This document shows positions 20,650-31,566 of a stretch of 64,000 bases of DNA, in pieces. Location: contig CM042088.1 of NCBI GenBank assembly GCA_023512835.1, positions 7,618,078 through 7,682,077 of the forward strand, read 5' to 3'. The stretch is from Taxillus chinensis. Taxonomy: Eukaryota > Streptophyta > Magnoliopsida > Santalales > Loranthaceae. The notes beneath the pieces are model-generated. The model made no database searches, was not told where the DNA came from, and saw only the letters and a list, made by a program, of their open reading frames with translations. The translations under genes were made by a program, and so were the position numbers. Position 1 is the stretch's first letter; each line of letters begins with the position of its first letter.

Positions 20650-22426
20650 TATAATGACCCGTGTTTTGGGATGTGGAGTTAGTCACAATTTTGCCTTTTG
20701 GGGTGGCAACTGTTGGGTTTTAGGGAGTTTTATTCCCACACACATTGGCCTGAACACTTTGTATGATGATGGGCAAGCTTGAGGTAAGAGATGAGCCCAA
20801 GAGGGAACCTTTAGGGGGTGCACGTGACAATGCATGTGACAATAGCTTGTCACGGGCAGTGGTGTTTTTGAATGGGAGCCTTCTAGAAGTTATTCTAAGT
20901 CTTGTGCCAAAATCTTAGATCATTTGGAGCTTGCGGTGACAATGGCCTTTGTCACGTGCAGCTATGTTTTTGCATAATGTTCTTTGTTTTGTTATGCTGA
21001 ACATCTTTTTCTAAAGGACCGTGTTCGAATTGTGGGTATCTTGTCCTATGTGGAGGCGGGAAGGTTATGGCATGTTCCCTTTATGAAAACTACGTCATTT
21101 TGATGGTGGGATTTCATTTATCAAAACTACGTCATTTTAACATTGGGTTTCACTTATCAAAACTACATCGTTTTGATAAGTGAGGTGTCTATATAAGGAG
21201 GTGGAGGTCTCTTTGTTTTAGGTTTAGGGTTTCTTTCCGCCAGCCGCCGCAGCCGTTGTAGAGAGAGAGAGAGAGAGACTTTCGATCGTTGCTGCTGTGG
21301 TGATTCGCGTGGGTGGACAGCATCTAGCGTGGGAGCAAGAGCAAGGAGGAACCTTTTGAGGTAGGGGTTCTCTCTCTTCCGGTACCCATTCCCGTGTTAG
21401 GCCTTGTGGTGGATGATTTGTAGAGTATTATCGTTGTTGTTATAATATATATATATGTAAATCCATATAGGTGTGATCTCCTATATGGATGTTGGCCTTC
21501 AATGGCGTATTTTGTTTGGTTTTGATGTTGCGTCTGGGGTATGGGAACTCTCGGGGTTCGTTGCCTGGCAGTGGGCCCTGGAGGCGGTTGGGAATGTCAG
21601 TATTGTTTGTTAGGCTTCATTCTGTTGTGGGTTCACGTGGGGAACCTTGAGGTTTCCGGGGGAAATATACTTGATATAATGATTGTTGATCGAGATGCAT
21701 ACTATGTGTTTGATTATATGCCTGTGTGGCTGTGATGCATGCTATGTGTTTGATTATATGCCTGTGTGATTGTGATGTATGTTATGTGTTTGATTAGAGC
21801 TTGTGTGGCTGAGATTGGAGCCTGTGTGGCTGGAGCCTTCGAGGCTGGTTATGGAGCCCGGTGGCTGTGGAAGCCTGTGATTGGTTATGGATCCTGTGTG
21901 GCTGTGACAATGGTTGTACCTGTTGATGTGGCTTGTTTGTGTATAAATGTTAATTATGGCCTGTCTGTATAGTATTGTTACGACACTGCACTCGTGCACG
22001 TCAACATGTAGATGTTAGGAGCATGGGATGGGTTGGGGAGACATGATCCCTACTGAGCTGTGGTTGCTCACCCCTCCCGTTGTGTTTTGTTTACTTTTCA
22101 GGAACCTACAGGCATTAGGAGGGAACACCAAGGTGGAGGACAGTTCTGCTTTGCCTTGTTTAATATTATTTTGTGTTGTTAATTTTTGTGGGACCTTTGT
22201 AACCAAGTGGGGAGATGTTGTAAGGGGAAATTTAACTATAATAAAGGCATGTTTGGTTTGTAACATTTATTGTGGTTTGAAATTAATAATATGATTTTGT
22301 TTTTGTGAATATTTATTGTGGATGTGCGTAAAGTCCTGTGTGGAAGTAATACCAACCCCTTCCCACCGGATGGGTAAAGTGGAGTCACGAACCGGTTTCC
22401 TTGGGTTAGAAATTCGGGGCGTGACA
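20650..22426 (+). repeat. E3 5' LTR (Tekay-like, 1777 bp)
   Basis: It starts TATAATGACCCGTG (TG end mutated to TA) and ends CGGGGCGTGACA, followed by the PBS. U3 has three palindrome copies instead of two (about 21083-21104, 21120-21140 and 21156-21177), then TCTATATAAGG at 21188-21198 and a GA run at about 21260-21276. Confidence 0.9.
21083..21198 (+). promoter_or_regulatory. E3 LTR core promoter: three palindromes and TATA box
   Basis: Three copies of the ATCAAAAC...GTTTTGAT-type element precede TCTATATAAGG. The first two have mutated arms (ATGAAAAC...ATTTTGAT and ATCAAAAC...ATTTTAAC). All three keep ACGTC or ACATC at the centre. Confidence 0.65.
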
Positions 22427-22429
22427 ATA

Positions 22430-22441
22430 TGGTATCAGAGC
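22430..22441 (+). other. E3 primer binding site
   Basis: TGGTATCAGAGC lies three bases after the LTR and matches the tRNA-iMet 3' end. Confidence 0.9.
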
Positions 22442-22881
22442 ATGGTCTAGTTGGCCTAGGGTAGTGGGCGGATCTGGTTATCTTGAGTCCTTTGGAGTAG
22501 CCTGGAGGGACATGCCTGATCAACATGGTCCTCTTTCAGCCTCTAAGGTGTACTTGGGGTAGTCTAGTCCTGTGGTAGTATTTGTATGCATTGGCATTAG
22601 GGCACTAGTTGCATTTGTTGTCTATGTGTGATTGTGTGGATAACTGAGATAATGCATGTGATAGGAAAATATGAGGAATGTGATTTAATCTGTGCAACTC
22701 TGATTTTGTGATAACTTGAGCTGTGTGCTTGTGGAAATGTTGCTTGTGCAATGTGACTTAATGAGAACTGAAATGTGTGCAAAGTGTGTAGAGCTATGTG
22801 ATAAATGGGGTAGAGGTAGTGACACGCGACAGATTTTGAAACGCATTTTGACGATTGTCTTTCTTACTTCGTGTAGTAAGA

Positions 22882-23510
22882 ATGCCACCGAGGAGAGCGA
22901 CGCGTGCGTCTAGGGAAGTGGCTGATGAGTCATCTGCACATGAGGGACCAAGTGCGGGGCAGCCCGATGGAGCACATGCGCTATTGTTGGCACAGCTGTG
23001 AGAGGGCATCCGACAAGAAGTCCAAGAGCTGAGGGAGGGTATCCGGCAAGAGGTTCAGGAGGAGGTGCGCCGTGAGATGGCAGCACCGCAGGTGCCACCG
23101 CCACCACCACCACCAGTGGGAGAGTTACCCCGTGAGCGTGAGAGTTCGCTAGGTGGCGTACCGATTTGTGTAGAGGATGACGTGGTGACGAGGTTCCGAA
23201 AGGAACAACCTCCGAGGTTCAAGGGAGAAGTGGATCCCGTGGTGGCTGAGCATTTGTTGAGGCAGATCGAGCATGTGTTTTCCTTTCTCTTACCCTGGGA
23301 GGAGGATAAGGTGAGGCTAGCCATTCGGTAGTTAGAGGGGAATGCTTTAGAGTGGTGGCAGAGTGTAGCGGGAAGCCGTTCAGTGCAGTTCATGCTATGG
23401 GAGGAGTTCTTACAGGTCTTTCATGTTGAGTTCTTCCCCGAGTCGTTAAGGTGGCCAAAGAGGGAAGAATTTGGCAACCTGAAGCAGGGATTGAGGATAG
23501 TGCCCGAGTA
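22882..23510 (+). pseudogene. gag: E3 gag, truncated
   Basis: This is the N-terminal two-thirds of a Tekay-type gag. The ATG at 22882 gives MPPRRATRAS, followed by a helical REGIRQEVQELREGIRQEV stretch, a short proline run (23095-23115), VTRFRKEQPPRFKGEVD and FSFLLPWEEDKVRLAI. Then come EWWQSVAGSR and WPKREEFGNLKQGLRIVPEY. A TGA near 23000 replaces Arg (CGA) and a TAG at 23329-23331 replaces Gln (CAG); both are C-to-T changes. Homology to the other gags ends abruptly at about 23511, so the zinc knuckles and all of pol are lost. The 3' remainder was removed or displaced at the junction with the Tat-type element. Confidence 0.87.
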
Positions 23511-23570
23511 TGGTCATTTTTTACCAGGCGCTTTCATTGCATGAAGATGTTTATGGTAAAACGCATAAAC
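23511..23570. other. Junction of unknown origin between E3 and the Tat element
   Basis: These 60 bases match neither the gag of E2/E4 nor the 5' LTR of the Tat element, whose homology starts at 23571. They may be filler from an illegitimate joining event or a remnant of a third element. Confidence 0.4.
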
Positions 23571-24025
23571 ATGCTAAAACGGACGAACTTTGGGAGATTG
23601 TTTGGGAAGCTCCGTATTCGCCTGAATAGTCATTTTTGAGAATCTCGCATGGTCACATTTTCGGGCCCTTTGACCAGGGGCATTGACCGTCTTTTTGTAA
23701 GTTTGACTTTTTCTGACGAAAATTGTTTTGGCCATAACTTCTTCATTTTAAGTCCGATTTGAGCTCGGTCGAGTGCGTTGGTCTCCAATTTTCATCCTCC
23801 ATCACCTGGTGTTGGTCTTGGGGCACTTCAAGGACTTGTAGCAGAAGTTATTAATTTTGGACTCCCTCATCCGTGTCAATTGTGTCCATCTCATGCAGAT
23901 TGGGGTAGACCATTCCTTGGAAGTATGGGATCATTGTGGACCTGTTCAACAAGGTATATGGCATGGGTAGAAAGGTATATCAAACTAGGTTAGTATGTCC
24001 AACCCGGACAAAATGGGGTCCAACA
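23571..24025 (-). repeat. Tat/Ogre-like element 3' LTR, truncated (455 bp)
   Basis: It matches 40163-40617, the corresponding part of the 5' LTR, with nine differences by my count, all transitions. The LTR start on the - strand (TGTTGGACCCC) is at 24025, next to the PPT. The distal part of the LTR, present at 39366-40162 in the other copy, is missing here. Confidence 0.85.
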
Positions 24026-24038
24026 GCTGCCCCTCTTT
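24026..24038 (-). other. Tat-like element polypurine tract
   Basis: On the - strand AAAGAGGGGCAGC abuts the LTR start TGTTGG. This is the expected position and composition of the plus-strand primer. Confidence 0.8.
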
Positions 24039-24239
24039 GTGCTCTGTTTGTATACAAACAGCGTACAAAGATAAAAAGGAGTCATTTTGGACGGGTTGGA
24101 GCACTTACCTGGCTTACCTTGCACAGAGGAAGAATAAAAAGCGGTGGTTGTTCCCCAAAGTGAAAAGCAACTTCACAGGCCGATGGACTTAGATAATACT
24201 TTGATGCGGCATCTGAGGCTGCCTACGATGTAAAGATAT

Positions 24240-24710
24240 TGGAGATTGAAAGCCTACAACAATGAAAGGCTTGAACTGAAAAATGGAAAGCCCATGACAA
24301 CGATAGACTTGAGTTAAAATGAAAAGCCCACAGCAACGATAGGCTTGAACTAAAAAATGGAAAAGGCCCATAACAATGATGGGTGAGAACTAAAAATTGA
24401 AAGGCCCACAGCAACGATAGACTCGAATTGAAAAATGGAAAAGGCCCACAACAATGATGGGTGTGAACTAAAAATTGAAAGGCCCATAGCAACGATAGGC
24501 TTGAACTGAAAATGGATAGCCCACAGCAACGATAGGCTTGAATTGAAAATGGATAGCCCACAGCAACGATAGGCTTGAATTGAAAATGGATAGCCCACAA
24601 CAACGATAGGCTTAAATTGAAAATGGAAAAGTGAAAGGCCCACTGCAACGATAGGCTCGAATTGAAAATGGAAAGCCCACAGCAACGATAGGCTTAAATT
24701 GGGAAGACTT
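24240..24710 (-). repeat. 3'UTR minisatellite of the Tat-like element (about 12 units of 36-45 bp)
   Basis: Units have the form GCCCACAGCAACGATAGGCTTGA then ATTGAAAATGGAAA (+ strand sense), with variants such as GCCCATAACAATGATGGG. They lie between the pol stop and the PPT. On the - strand the array is open in more than one frame (KPIVAVGYPF-like repeats), but it lies outside gag-pol, so I do not call a protein. Tat/Ogre elements are known for hypervariable tandem repeats at this site. Confidence 0.88.
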
Positions 24711-25913
24711 GTTGGAGACATCAAATGGTATTTGGGGAAATACTTTAAGGAATTAGTGAGTTTGGGAAGTAACCCAATTTGGGGCTCCCTCTACGAGTTC
24801 ACTCAAGGAGATCGCTCTATGAGGTGACCCAAAATGGGAAAAGTTTGTCAAGTGCCAAAGGGATGCGTTTAGACTTTGGGGAAATTGCAAGGGAAGAGTT
24901 GTACAATTGAACAAATAAAGCTAGGATAGCTTGAAGAGAAGCTTGCTGAGTATAAGCTCTTAGGATCTCCAGAGGCGGCAACATTCCTGAAATTACAGAG
25001 TATGTTAAATGTATGCCAATGATGAATGGACTGCAATGTGCTGTATGCGGGGATGCATAAACCTCAACTTGTGGTGAAATATGATGCAATGTGATGCAAT
25101 GCGATGTATGCATCGAATTCCATGTGATGTATCACTGAGGGTTTGGCCGTTGTTGGAGAGGTTGGCTAACATTCAACTTGTTGGGGAACAATGTTCTCTT
25201 TAGATGGAGAGTCCGTTCTGTCTTTGCTGGGGAACGCCCTGTTGTGCATGAAGGGTCTGTTAAATTTTGCTTTGCCATATTAAGGAGCTTGACTTGACGG
25301 CTTCTCTGGGGATAGTGATACTTTGTGGAGATATGAGTACTCCGAGTTGGGGGCCTTAAGTTGTTTGGGGATTTTGAGCTTGGCCCTACTCATAAGGCAA
25401 TGCTAGAAGAGCTTACTGGGGATTTAAGATGTTCTACTTAAATGTGAAATGAAGACGATGTAACATTATTAAAAAGATAAAAAGACTTTTGCTAGTTTAA
25501 TTCCATAAGACATATTTATATCATAAAAAGTGTCCTATTGTTATAATCTGATAAACAGAATCACAAGTCTTTAAAAGCATAATGTACAAATTTGATTCGA
25601 GCATGCCGCAGGTTTGACCAAGTCTTTCACTGTTTGCAGCCGCTGTTTTTGGATGATGTTGTCTCTACTGCTTGCAACGGACCCTATTTGTTGTGGTTCT
25701 GATCCTTTCAGATTCTGACTGATTTCACCCTTCAGGATTTATTGTTGGCTTTGTATTTTACCCTTGGTGCCCTTTCAGGTTTTCACCAAGTCCACCTTTG
25801 TTTTTTTTTTTTTGTCTTTCATTGGAGCTTTGTATTTTACCCTTGGTGCCCTTTCGGGTTTTCACCAAGTCCGCTCATTACAGGAATGAGAATCTTGTGG
25901 GGAGGTATGAGAG
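24711..25913 (-). other. Tat-like element 3' untranslated region
   Basis: This is about 1.2 kb of noncoding sequence between the minisatellite and the end of pol. It has a duplicated TTTGTATTTTACCCTTGGTGCCC block (25751-25780 and 25831-25860) and a T run near 25800. No gene is seen. Long 3'UTRs are normal for this lineage. Confidence 0.7.
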
Positions 25914-26101
25914 TTAAGCATAAAACTTTTTGACGGCATCACTATTCACTGGATTAGGAAGCTCATCTCCGTCCATTTTGGCAAAGATCAATGCGCCTCC
26001 CGAGAATGCTTTTTTCACAACATATGGGCCTTCATAATTGGGAGTCCACTTGCCTCTATGGTCGTGTTGAATTGGCAAGATCTTTTTGAGGACAAGATCA
26101 C
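25914..26101 (-). pseudogene. pol: Tat-like pol: integrase C-terminus
   Basis: This is the last part of the polyprotein, read on the - strand: DLVLKKILP, RGKWTPNYEGPYVVKKAFSGGALIF and NPVNSDAVKKFYA, then a stop. The GPYVV block is the integrase C-terminal domain of the Tat lineage. The frame is separated from the rest of integrase at 26101/28054 by a solo LTR with a 5-bp target duplication (ATCAC). The coding sequence on the two sides would join directly if the insert were absent. Confidence 0.9.
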
Positions 26102-27462
26102 TGTCACACCTCAATTTCCTTTCACTTGGAAACGGGTAGTGACTGCCCATGCCCGCACCCGAAGGGTCAAAGGGTTAGTGCAAGCACCTAAAAGGACTTA
26201 TGACACGGGTGCTGTCCCAAACCTGTATGACCAGGCTAACATGCCACGGGGCATGCTCCTGCTCCCAAACCATGCACCCAAACAATAGTTAAATAACAAC
26301 CACAACCCAGTTCATTACATTTAAAAGGGCTCAAAGTTCAATACAACTCAATGGGGAAAAGTTCCCATTTAAACCAGAATATACTGTTTACAAATAATCC
26401 CAAACATAAAATAGAAATCCATAACAAAACAAAGAAAACCAACATAGTCTTCAGCCTCAGTGGCCTATCACCACAGCCCGTTCACCTACCGCCTGCTAAA
26501 CCCTACAAAAGAACAGTTTATGGGAGGGGTGAGCAAACCATAGCTCAGTAGGGATCCAGTCTCCCCAGACTCGTCCCACTCTACAGTATGCATGACAAGT
26601 GTATGCTTATGCTTGTGTCGTGCCTAAAGCTAAAGCAGCAAACATCACCCAATAACACACCTTTTACCTAAGCCCACACTGGAGGACAGAGGACACCCCG
26701 CCACCACGACGGCATGACATACCACATCCAGGCGAATGTTGCATGGACACCAATGCAACATTTTCCACTCGAGTCAGGTATGGTCAACCACCTCCTCGGG
26801 CGCCATACCTACCCTCAGGAATGGGTGTAGACTTAGCCCACCGCCATGAGTGCTACACCGAGACTCAGGACCGCAGTCCTGGCCAAATCTCAAGGGGTCC
26901 AGTTATCATGCCTGGCCCATAACTCAGCTTAATCCAATCACATTTGGGTGATCAATCTCAAACAACAATATAATCAATTACAAAAGTACGGCTTAGTAAC
27001 ACATCTCAACTTAATACAAAAAAGCAGTGCTGCTCAATAGAGTATATCACAAACAAGGTTCACACGGCCGACATAGTCAGTTACAAACAACATATACCAG
27101 CCTCACAGGCTTAAAACCAAACACGCGACATACAATAGCCACACTGGAATATTATCAAACACGTAGTGAGCATAGCCACACAAACATTTTATCAAACACC
27201 TAGTGGGCATGGACAACCCAACGATTTCCATCCCACTCCCAAACATCAAATCAACCAATATGCCATTGAAGACCAACATCCATATAGGAGATCACAACTA
27301 TATGGATTTACATATATATATAAGCATGTATAGGACAGATACCCTAGGACAGAGAAAGACTGGGAAGAACGGAGTCCCTACCTTGCAAACGTCCTCTGCT
27401 CTAGCCTCTACGATACACCAACCACCCACGCGAACCTCTATGGCCAAGATCCGAAGGTTGCC

Positions 27463-27501
<39 letters not shown>

Positions 27502-28053
27502 GGCGGCTGCAACAGCAATAGAAAACCCTAAACCCTAAACCTAAGCCTCAACACCATTATATAGACACTACACATCAAAACGACGTAGTTTTGATTTAGC
27601 GAAACCCAGGATCAAAACGACGTAGTTTTGATCACACAAGCTACCACCTTCCCGCTTCCATACAGAGCAAAATACTCATAATTTCAACATGGTCCTTTGG
27701 GGAAAAATCATTAGAATGACAAAACCAAGGAAACCATGCAAAAATATATCTGCATGCCAATTTGAACGCCAATTCCCCAATTGGCGTGCAGCTCCAAATG
27801 CACTCAAACTTTACCCCAAGCCTTCTTGCATCATGTAAAAGACATCCATGCAATAAAACCCTTGCACGCCAAATGGGTCCAATTCCCGTGCATGTCCTTT
27901 TGGCCTGAAACTTCTGTGGTAGATAGAAGACATCATTCTAAGAATCTCTTGGTTTGCACGCCAATTCATCTGAGCCCATCTACTAGGTCAAAATCTAGAA
28001 AGTTCCCATTTAGAAGGCAAGACTGCGACTAACTCAAAACACGGGTCCTTACA
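26102..28053 (-). mobile_element. Solo LTR, Tekay-like subfamily (1952 bp), TSD ATCAC
   Basis: On the - strand it starts TGTAAGGACCCGTG and ends GAGGTGTGACA. ATCAC flanks it at 26097-26101 and 28054-28058. It has the paired palindromes (27574-27595 and 27611-27632), a TATA box (- strand TATATAATGG, 27554-27563) and a long CT/GA run at about 27469-27500. It lacks PBS, PPT and coding sequence. Sister solo LTR: 36502-38477. Confidence 0.92.
27554..27632 (-). promoter_or_regulatory. Core promoter of the solo LTR at 26102
   Basis: Two ATCAAAAC...GTTTTGAT palindromes with centres containing ACGTC/GACGT lie just upstream, on the - strand, of TATATAATGG. The order and spacing match the + strand LTRs. 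As it sits in the Tat integrase it could start transcription leftward into the Tat 3' end; that is inference. Confidence 0.6.
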
Positions 28054-29094
28054 ATCACCCTCTTGAAAGCTTCTGGGCTTCACCTTTTTATTGTAATTGT
28101 TCATTATTCTCTGTTGGTATAGCTATTTTCTACAAACTGCTACCAAGCGCTTGCCTTCAATTAAATTCAACTGCTCATAACGACTTTGGACCCATTCTGC
28201 TTCTTTGAGCTGAGTATCCTTAAGTACTCGGAGGGAAGGTATCTCCACTTCGACTGGTAGAACTGCTTCCATGCCATAGACCAAAGAAAATGGAGTTGCC
28301 TCGGTCGATGTACGCATTGAGGTACGATAAGCGTGCAAAGCGTAAGGTAGCTTCTCGTGCTAATCTTTGTACGTTTCAGTCATCTTTCTGATAATGTTCT
28401 TGATGTTCTTGTTGGCTGCCTCGACTGTTCCATTCATCTTTGGGCGATAGGGGGTCGAGTTGCGGTGTTGAATTTTGTATGTTTCACACAACCTCCCTAT
28501 CATCCGGCTGTTCAAATTGGCGGCATTGTCTGTTATGATCTGCTCGGGAAGACCATATCGGCATATGATGTTGTTCCGCATAAATCGAAGTACCACAGCC
28601 TGTGTGACATTAGCGTATGATGCTGCTTCTACCCACTTGGTGAAGTAATCGATGGCTACCAAAATGAAACGATGACCATTAGAAGCTTTTGGAGATATTG
28701 GTCCGATAACGTCAATGCCCCAAAGTGAGAACGGCCACGGGGAAACCATCACGTGTAGTCTAGACGGTGGTACTTGAATCTTGTCGCCATAAATTTGACA
28801 CTTGAGGCATTTGCGCACATATTCAATGCAATCTTTTTCCATGGTGACCCAATAGTAGCCCATTCGCATGATTTGTCTTGTTAATGCATGTCCATTTGCA
28901 TGTGAACCACATTCCCCTTCGTGCACTTCTTTCATTATTTGTGTTGATTCTTCTTTTGCCACACACCGCAATAATACCATGTCATGGTTTCTCTTATACA
29001 GAATCGAGCCATCAAGATAATAGTTGGACGCTGACCTTCGGATATTTCTTTTATCAGACTCAGAGGCCTCTACTGGGTATTCTTGCTTAAGCAA
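28054..29094 (-). pseudogene. pol: Tat-like pol: integrase zinc finger and catalytic core
   Basis: On the - strand it shows the HHCC zinc finger (VHEGECGSHANGHALTRQ ... CLKC), then the core with GIDVIGPISP (Asp), IITDNAANL (Asp) and MNGTVEAANK (Glu). The downstream block is RTSMRTSTEATPFSLVYGMEAVLPVEVE. One stop falls after TETYKD near 28360, and another near 28123 after RLVAVCRK. All three catalytic acids are present. The C-terminal domain continues at 25914-26101 beyond the solo LTR. Confidence 0.9.
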
Positions 29095-29950
29095 ATACTA
29101 CTTGACGTCCTCAAACCAAGGTTTTTCTTCAGTATTTCCTTCAATGGCCATGCAATGTGCAGGAGCATCTTGTATACGGATGTCGAAAGACTGGACTTCC
29201 AACTTTGTGTCTAGTCGAAGGAGGGAGGCTAAAGTGGCCAACGCATCAGGAATCTGATTGTATTCCCTGGGCATATGCTCAAACGTGATGTCTTCGAATT
29301 GCTCGGCTAACTCCGTAACGTGCTTCCGATATGGGATTAATTTGTGGTTTCGAGTTTCCCATTCACCCCTTACTTGAAAAATGATGAGTGCCGAATCGCC
29401 AAACACTCATAATTTTTTGATTCCTTTGTTAATGGCTTCTTGAAGTCCCATCACACAAGCCTCATATTCTGCTACATTGTTTGTACAAGGGAAGGTTAGC
29501 TTTGCCGCCATGGGGAAATGTTCACCTTTTGGGGATATCAGGATGGCCCCAACACCGTGACCTAAGAGACTGGAGGCTCCATCGAACCACATTGTCCATA
29601 TGTCTGATACTTCGGCCGAAATGATGTTGATGTGCTCATCTGGGAAGCCAATAGTCATGGGCTCGTAGTCTTATAGTGCTCTGTCTGCCAAGTAATCAGC
29701 TATTGCGCTCCCTTTTATAGCTTTTTGTGGCACGTAGATGATATCATACTCCGATAGGATCAGCTGCCATTTGGCGATTCTCCCAGAAATGGATGGTTTT
29801 TCTAAGAGATATTTGAGCGGATCATGCCTTGAAATCAGCCATGTGGTATGATAAAGAGTGTACTGCCTCAATCTTCTTGTTATCCAGACAAGAGCACAGC
29901 ACGTCTTCTCCAAGGGTGTGTAGTTTTCTTCATTGACGGTGAACTTCTTG
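29095..29950 (-). pseudogene. pol: Tat-like pol: two RNase H domains (second one archaeal-type)
   Basis: Next to RT is the ordinary retroelement RNase H (29671-30030): AMGCVLGQH, TPLEKTCCALVW, LISRHDPLKYLL. Its catalytic Asp positions look degraded. Downstream (29098-29658) lies a second RNase H: WTMWFDGASSLLGHGVGAIL (Asp), NNVAEYEACVMGL (Glu), FGDSALIIFQVRGEW (Asp), then MPREYNQIPDALATLAS. A dual RNase H with a degenerate first domain is a known trait of the plant Tat lineage. Stops near 29410, 29662 and 29098 break the frame. This domain pair is my main evidence for the Tat assignment. Confidence 0.87.
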
Positions 29951-31331
29951 CTGAGGTAATAAATGGCCTGCTCCTTCTAGCCTGTAGAATCGTGTTGCCC
30001 CAAGACACAACCCATCGCTGACTCCTGAACGGTCAAGTATAAGATTAGAGGTCTATCCGGTACTGATGGGACCAAAATAGGTGGATTAGACAGGTATTGT
30101 TTGACCTTGTCAAAAGCTTCTTGACACTTGTCATTCCAAATTTTGGGGTTGTTCTTCCGTAAAGTCTTGAAAATGGGTTCGCATGTGGCTGTTAATTGGG
30201 AAATAAATCGGGCAATATAATTCAGTCGCCCTAGGAATCCTCTAACCTCCTTAATGGTCCGTGGTGGCGGCATCTCTTGGATAGCTCGAACTTTATCTGG
30301 ATCGATTTCAACTCCTTTTTGGCTCACAATGAAACCCAACAGTTTTCCCGACATGGCTCCGAAAGTGCACTTTTCGGGGTTTAATTTCAGCTGATATTTC
30401 CGTAGCCTATTGAAGAGCTTGCGGAGTACTTCGATATGATCTTCAGTGCTTCGTGATTTGGCTATCATGTCATCCACATATACTTCGATTTCCTTATGCA
30501 TCATGTCGTGGAATAGGGTCACCATGGCTCGCTGATAAGTTGCCCCTGCGTTCCTCAGACCAAAAGGCATCACATTATAGTAGAAAGTGCCCCAAAGTGT
30601 CGTGAATGTGGTCCTCTCTTTGTGTTCGGAGGCCATACGAATTTGATTATAGCCCGAGAAACCATCCATGAATGAGAATAGGGCGTGTTTTGCTATATAT
30701 TATCCACTAAGGTATCAATATGAGGAAGCGGGAAGTTGTCTTTCGGACTGGCCCAGTTCAGATCTCTATAATCGACACACATGCGTACTTTACCTCCTTT
30801 TTTCGGTACTGGTAAACATTGGCCACCCATTCTGGATAACGGGAGACACTTAGGAAACCTGCATCCCATTGCTTTTTGACTTCTTCTTTAATCTTCAGTA
30901 TCATCTCTGGTCTCATTCTTCGCAATTTCTGCTGTACTGGCTTGCACTCGGGCTTCACGGGTATGTGATGTTGCACTATATTTGTGTCTAATCCGGGCAT
31001 ATCTTGGTATGACCATGCAAAAATGTCGATGTAGCTTCTTAACAGCTCGATTAACTTCTTCCTGATGCCGGTAGCTATCAAAGACCCCACCCTCAATTCT
31101 TTTGGTTCGGCTGTTGTCCCCAAGTTCACTGTTTCTACTGGGTCCTCACTTGGAATGGATAAGCGATCATCCTTTTCCAATAGATGTATGATCTCTCCCG
31201 GTAGCTCGGGTGTCTCCTCTACCTCATTCTCGTTAGCTTCAAACACGGGCTGCTCCCAGTTTGGACTTTGGTCAAACCTTTGGCAACTCGTTTCGCCTTC
31301 GCATACTATGTTTTCATTGACATTGTGATAC
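29951..31331 (-). pseudogene. pol: Tat-like pol: linker and reverse transcriptase
   Basis: Reading on the - strand from 31331, an acidic linker (EVEETPELPGEIIHLLEKDD) is followed by IDIFAWSYQDMPGL, RRMRPEMILKIKEEVKKQWDAG and the RT fingers. A one- or two-base frameshift near 30800 separates these from MDGFSGYNQIRM, VMPFGLRNAGATYQRAM, the catalytic IEVYVDDMIAKS near 30490, and GFLGRLNYIARFI in the connection. A TAG lies near 29980. The region begins directly at a candidate splice acceptor (31332), so it would be joined to the protease by splicing. Confidence 0.88.
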
Positions 31332-31566
31332 CTGCTTATAAGAGAATGACAAGTTGGTAACCAAATATGATATGCATATGTTATGAATGGAATGCACCAT
31401 AAAAGATTTTGCAAAACACATTTTATTGGAAGGTTTAAGGAAAAACAAATGTTCACAGCTTCAAAGTACATTAAAATAGAATACATTAAATCCCAGCGAC
31501 CCGTAAGCATTACGTTATGGGGAGGTCCAGGCTGGTCCAATTGTTCAAAAGCTGGTTGGGATCCTC
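31332..31566 (-). other. Putative intron between protease and RT of the Tat-like element
   Basis: On the - strand the protease frame ends with TGA at 31567-31569. RT-linker coding starts after TCTTATAAGCAG|GTATCAC (acceptor AG at 31332-31333). The roughly 235-bp gap is AT-rich with no conserved coding. A second Tat copy has the same acceptor context (TTTTTCGAACAG|GTATGAT near 46345). Ogre elements are known to carry an intron at this site. I cannot fix the donor; GTGTGAG near 31570 is one candidate. Confidence 0.55.

Noticed and set aside
22430..22441. tRNA-like sequence TGGTATCAGAGC as a tRNA gene fragment
   Set aside because: It is a 12-base primer binding site next to an LTR; no tRNA cloverleaf can be drawn around it.
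24223..24724. Repetitive - strand reading frames (KPIVAVGYPF-type) as a repeat protein gene
   Set aside because: They are translations of the 3'UTR minisatellite, open in more than one frame, outside gag-pol.
27203..27538. 111-codon + strand frame ending in a Ser/Leu repeat
   Set aside because: It is antisense to the leader and GA run of a solo LTR; it has no homology to a protein family I recognise.
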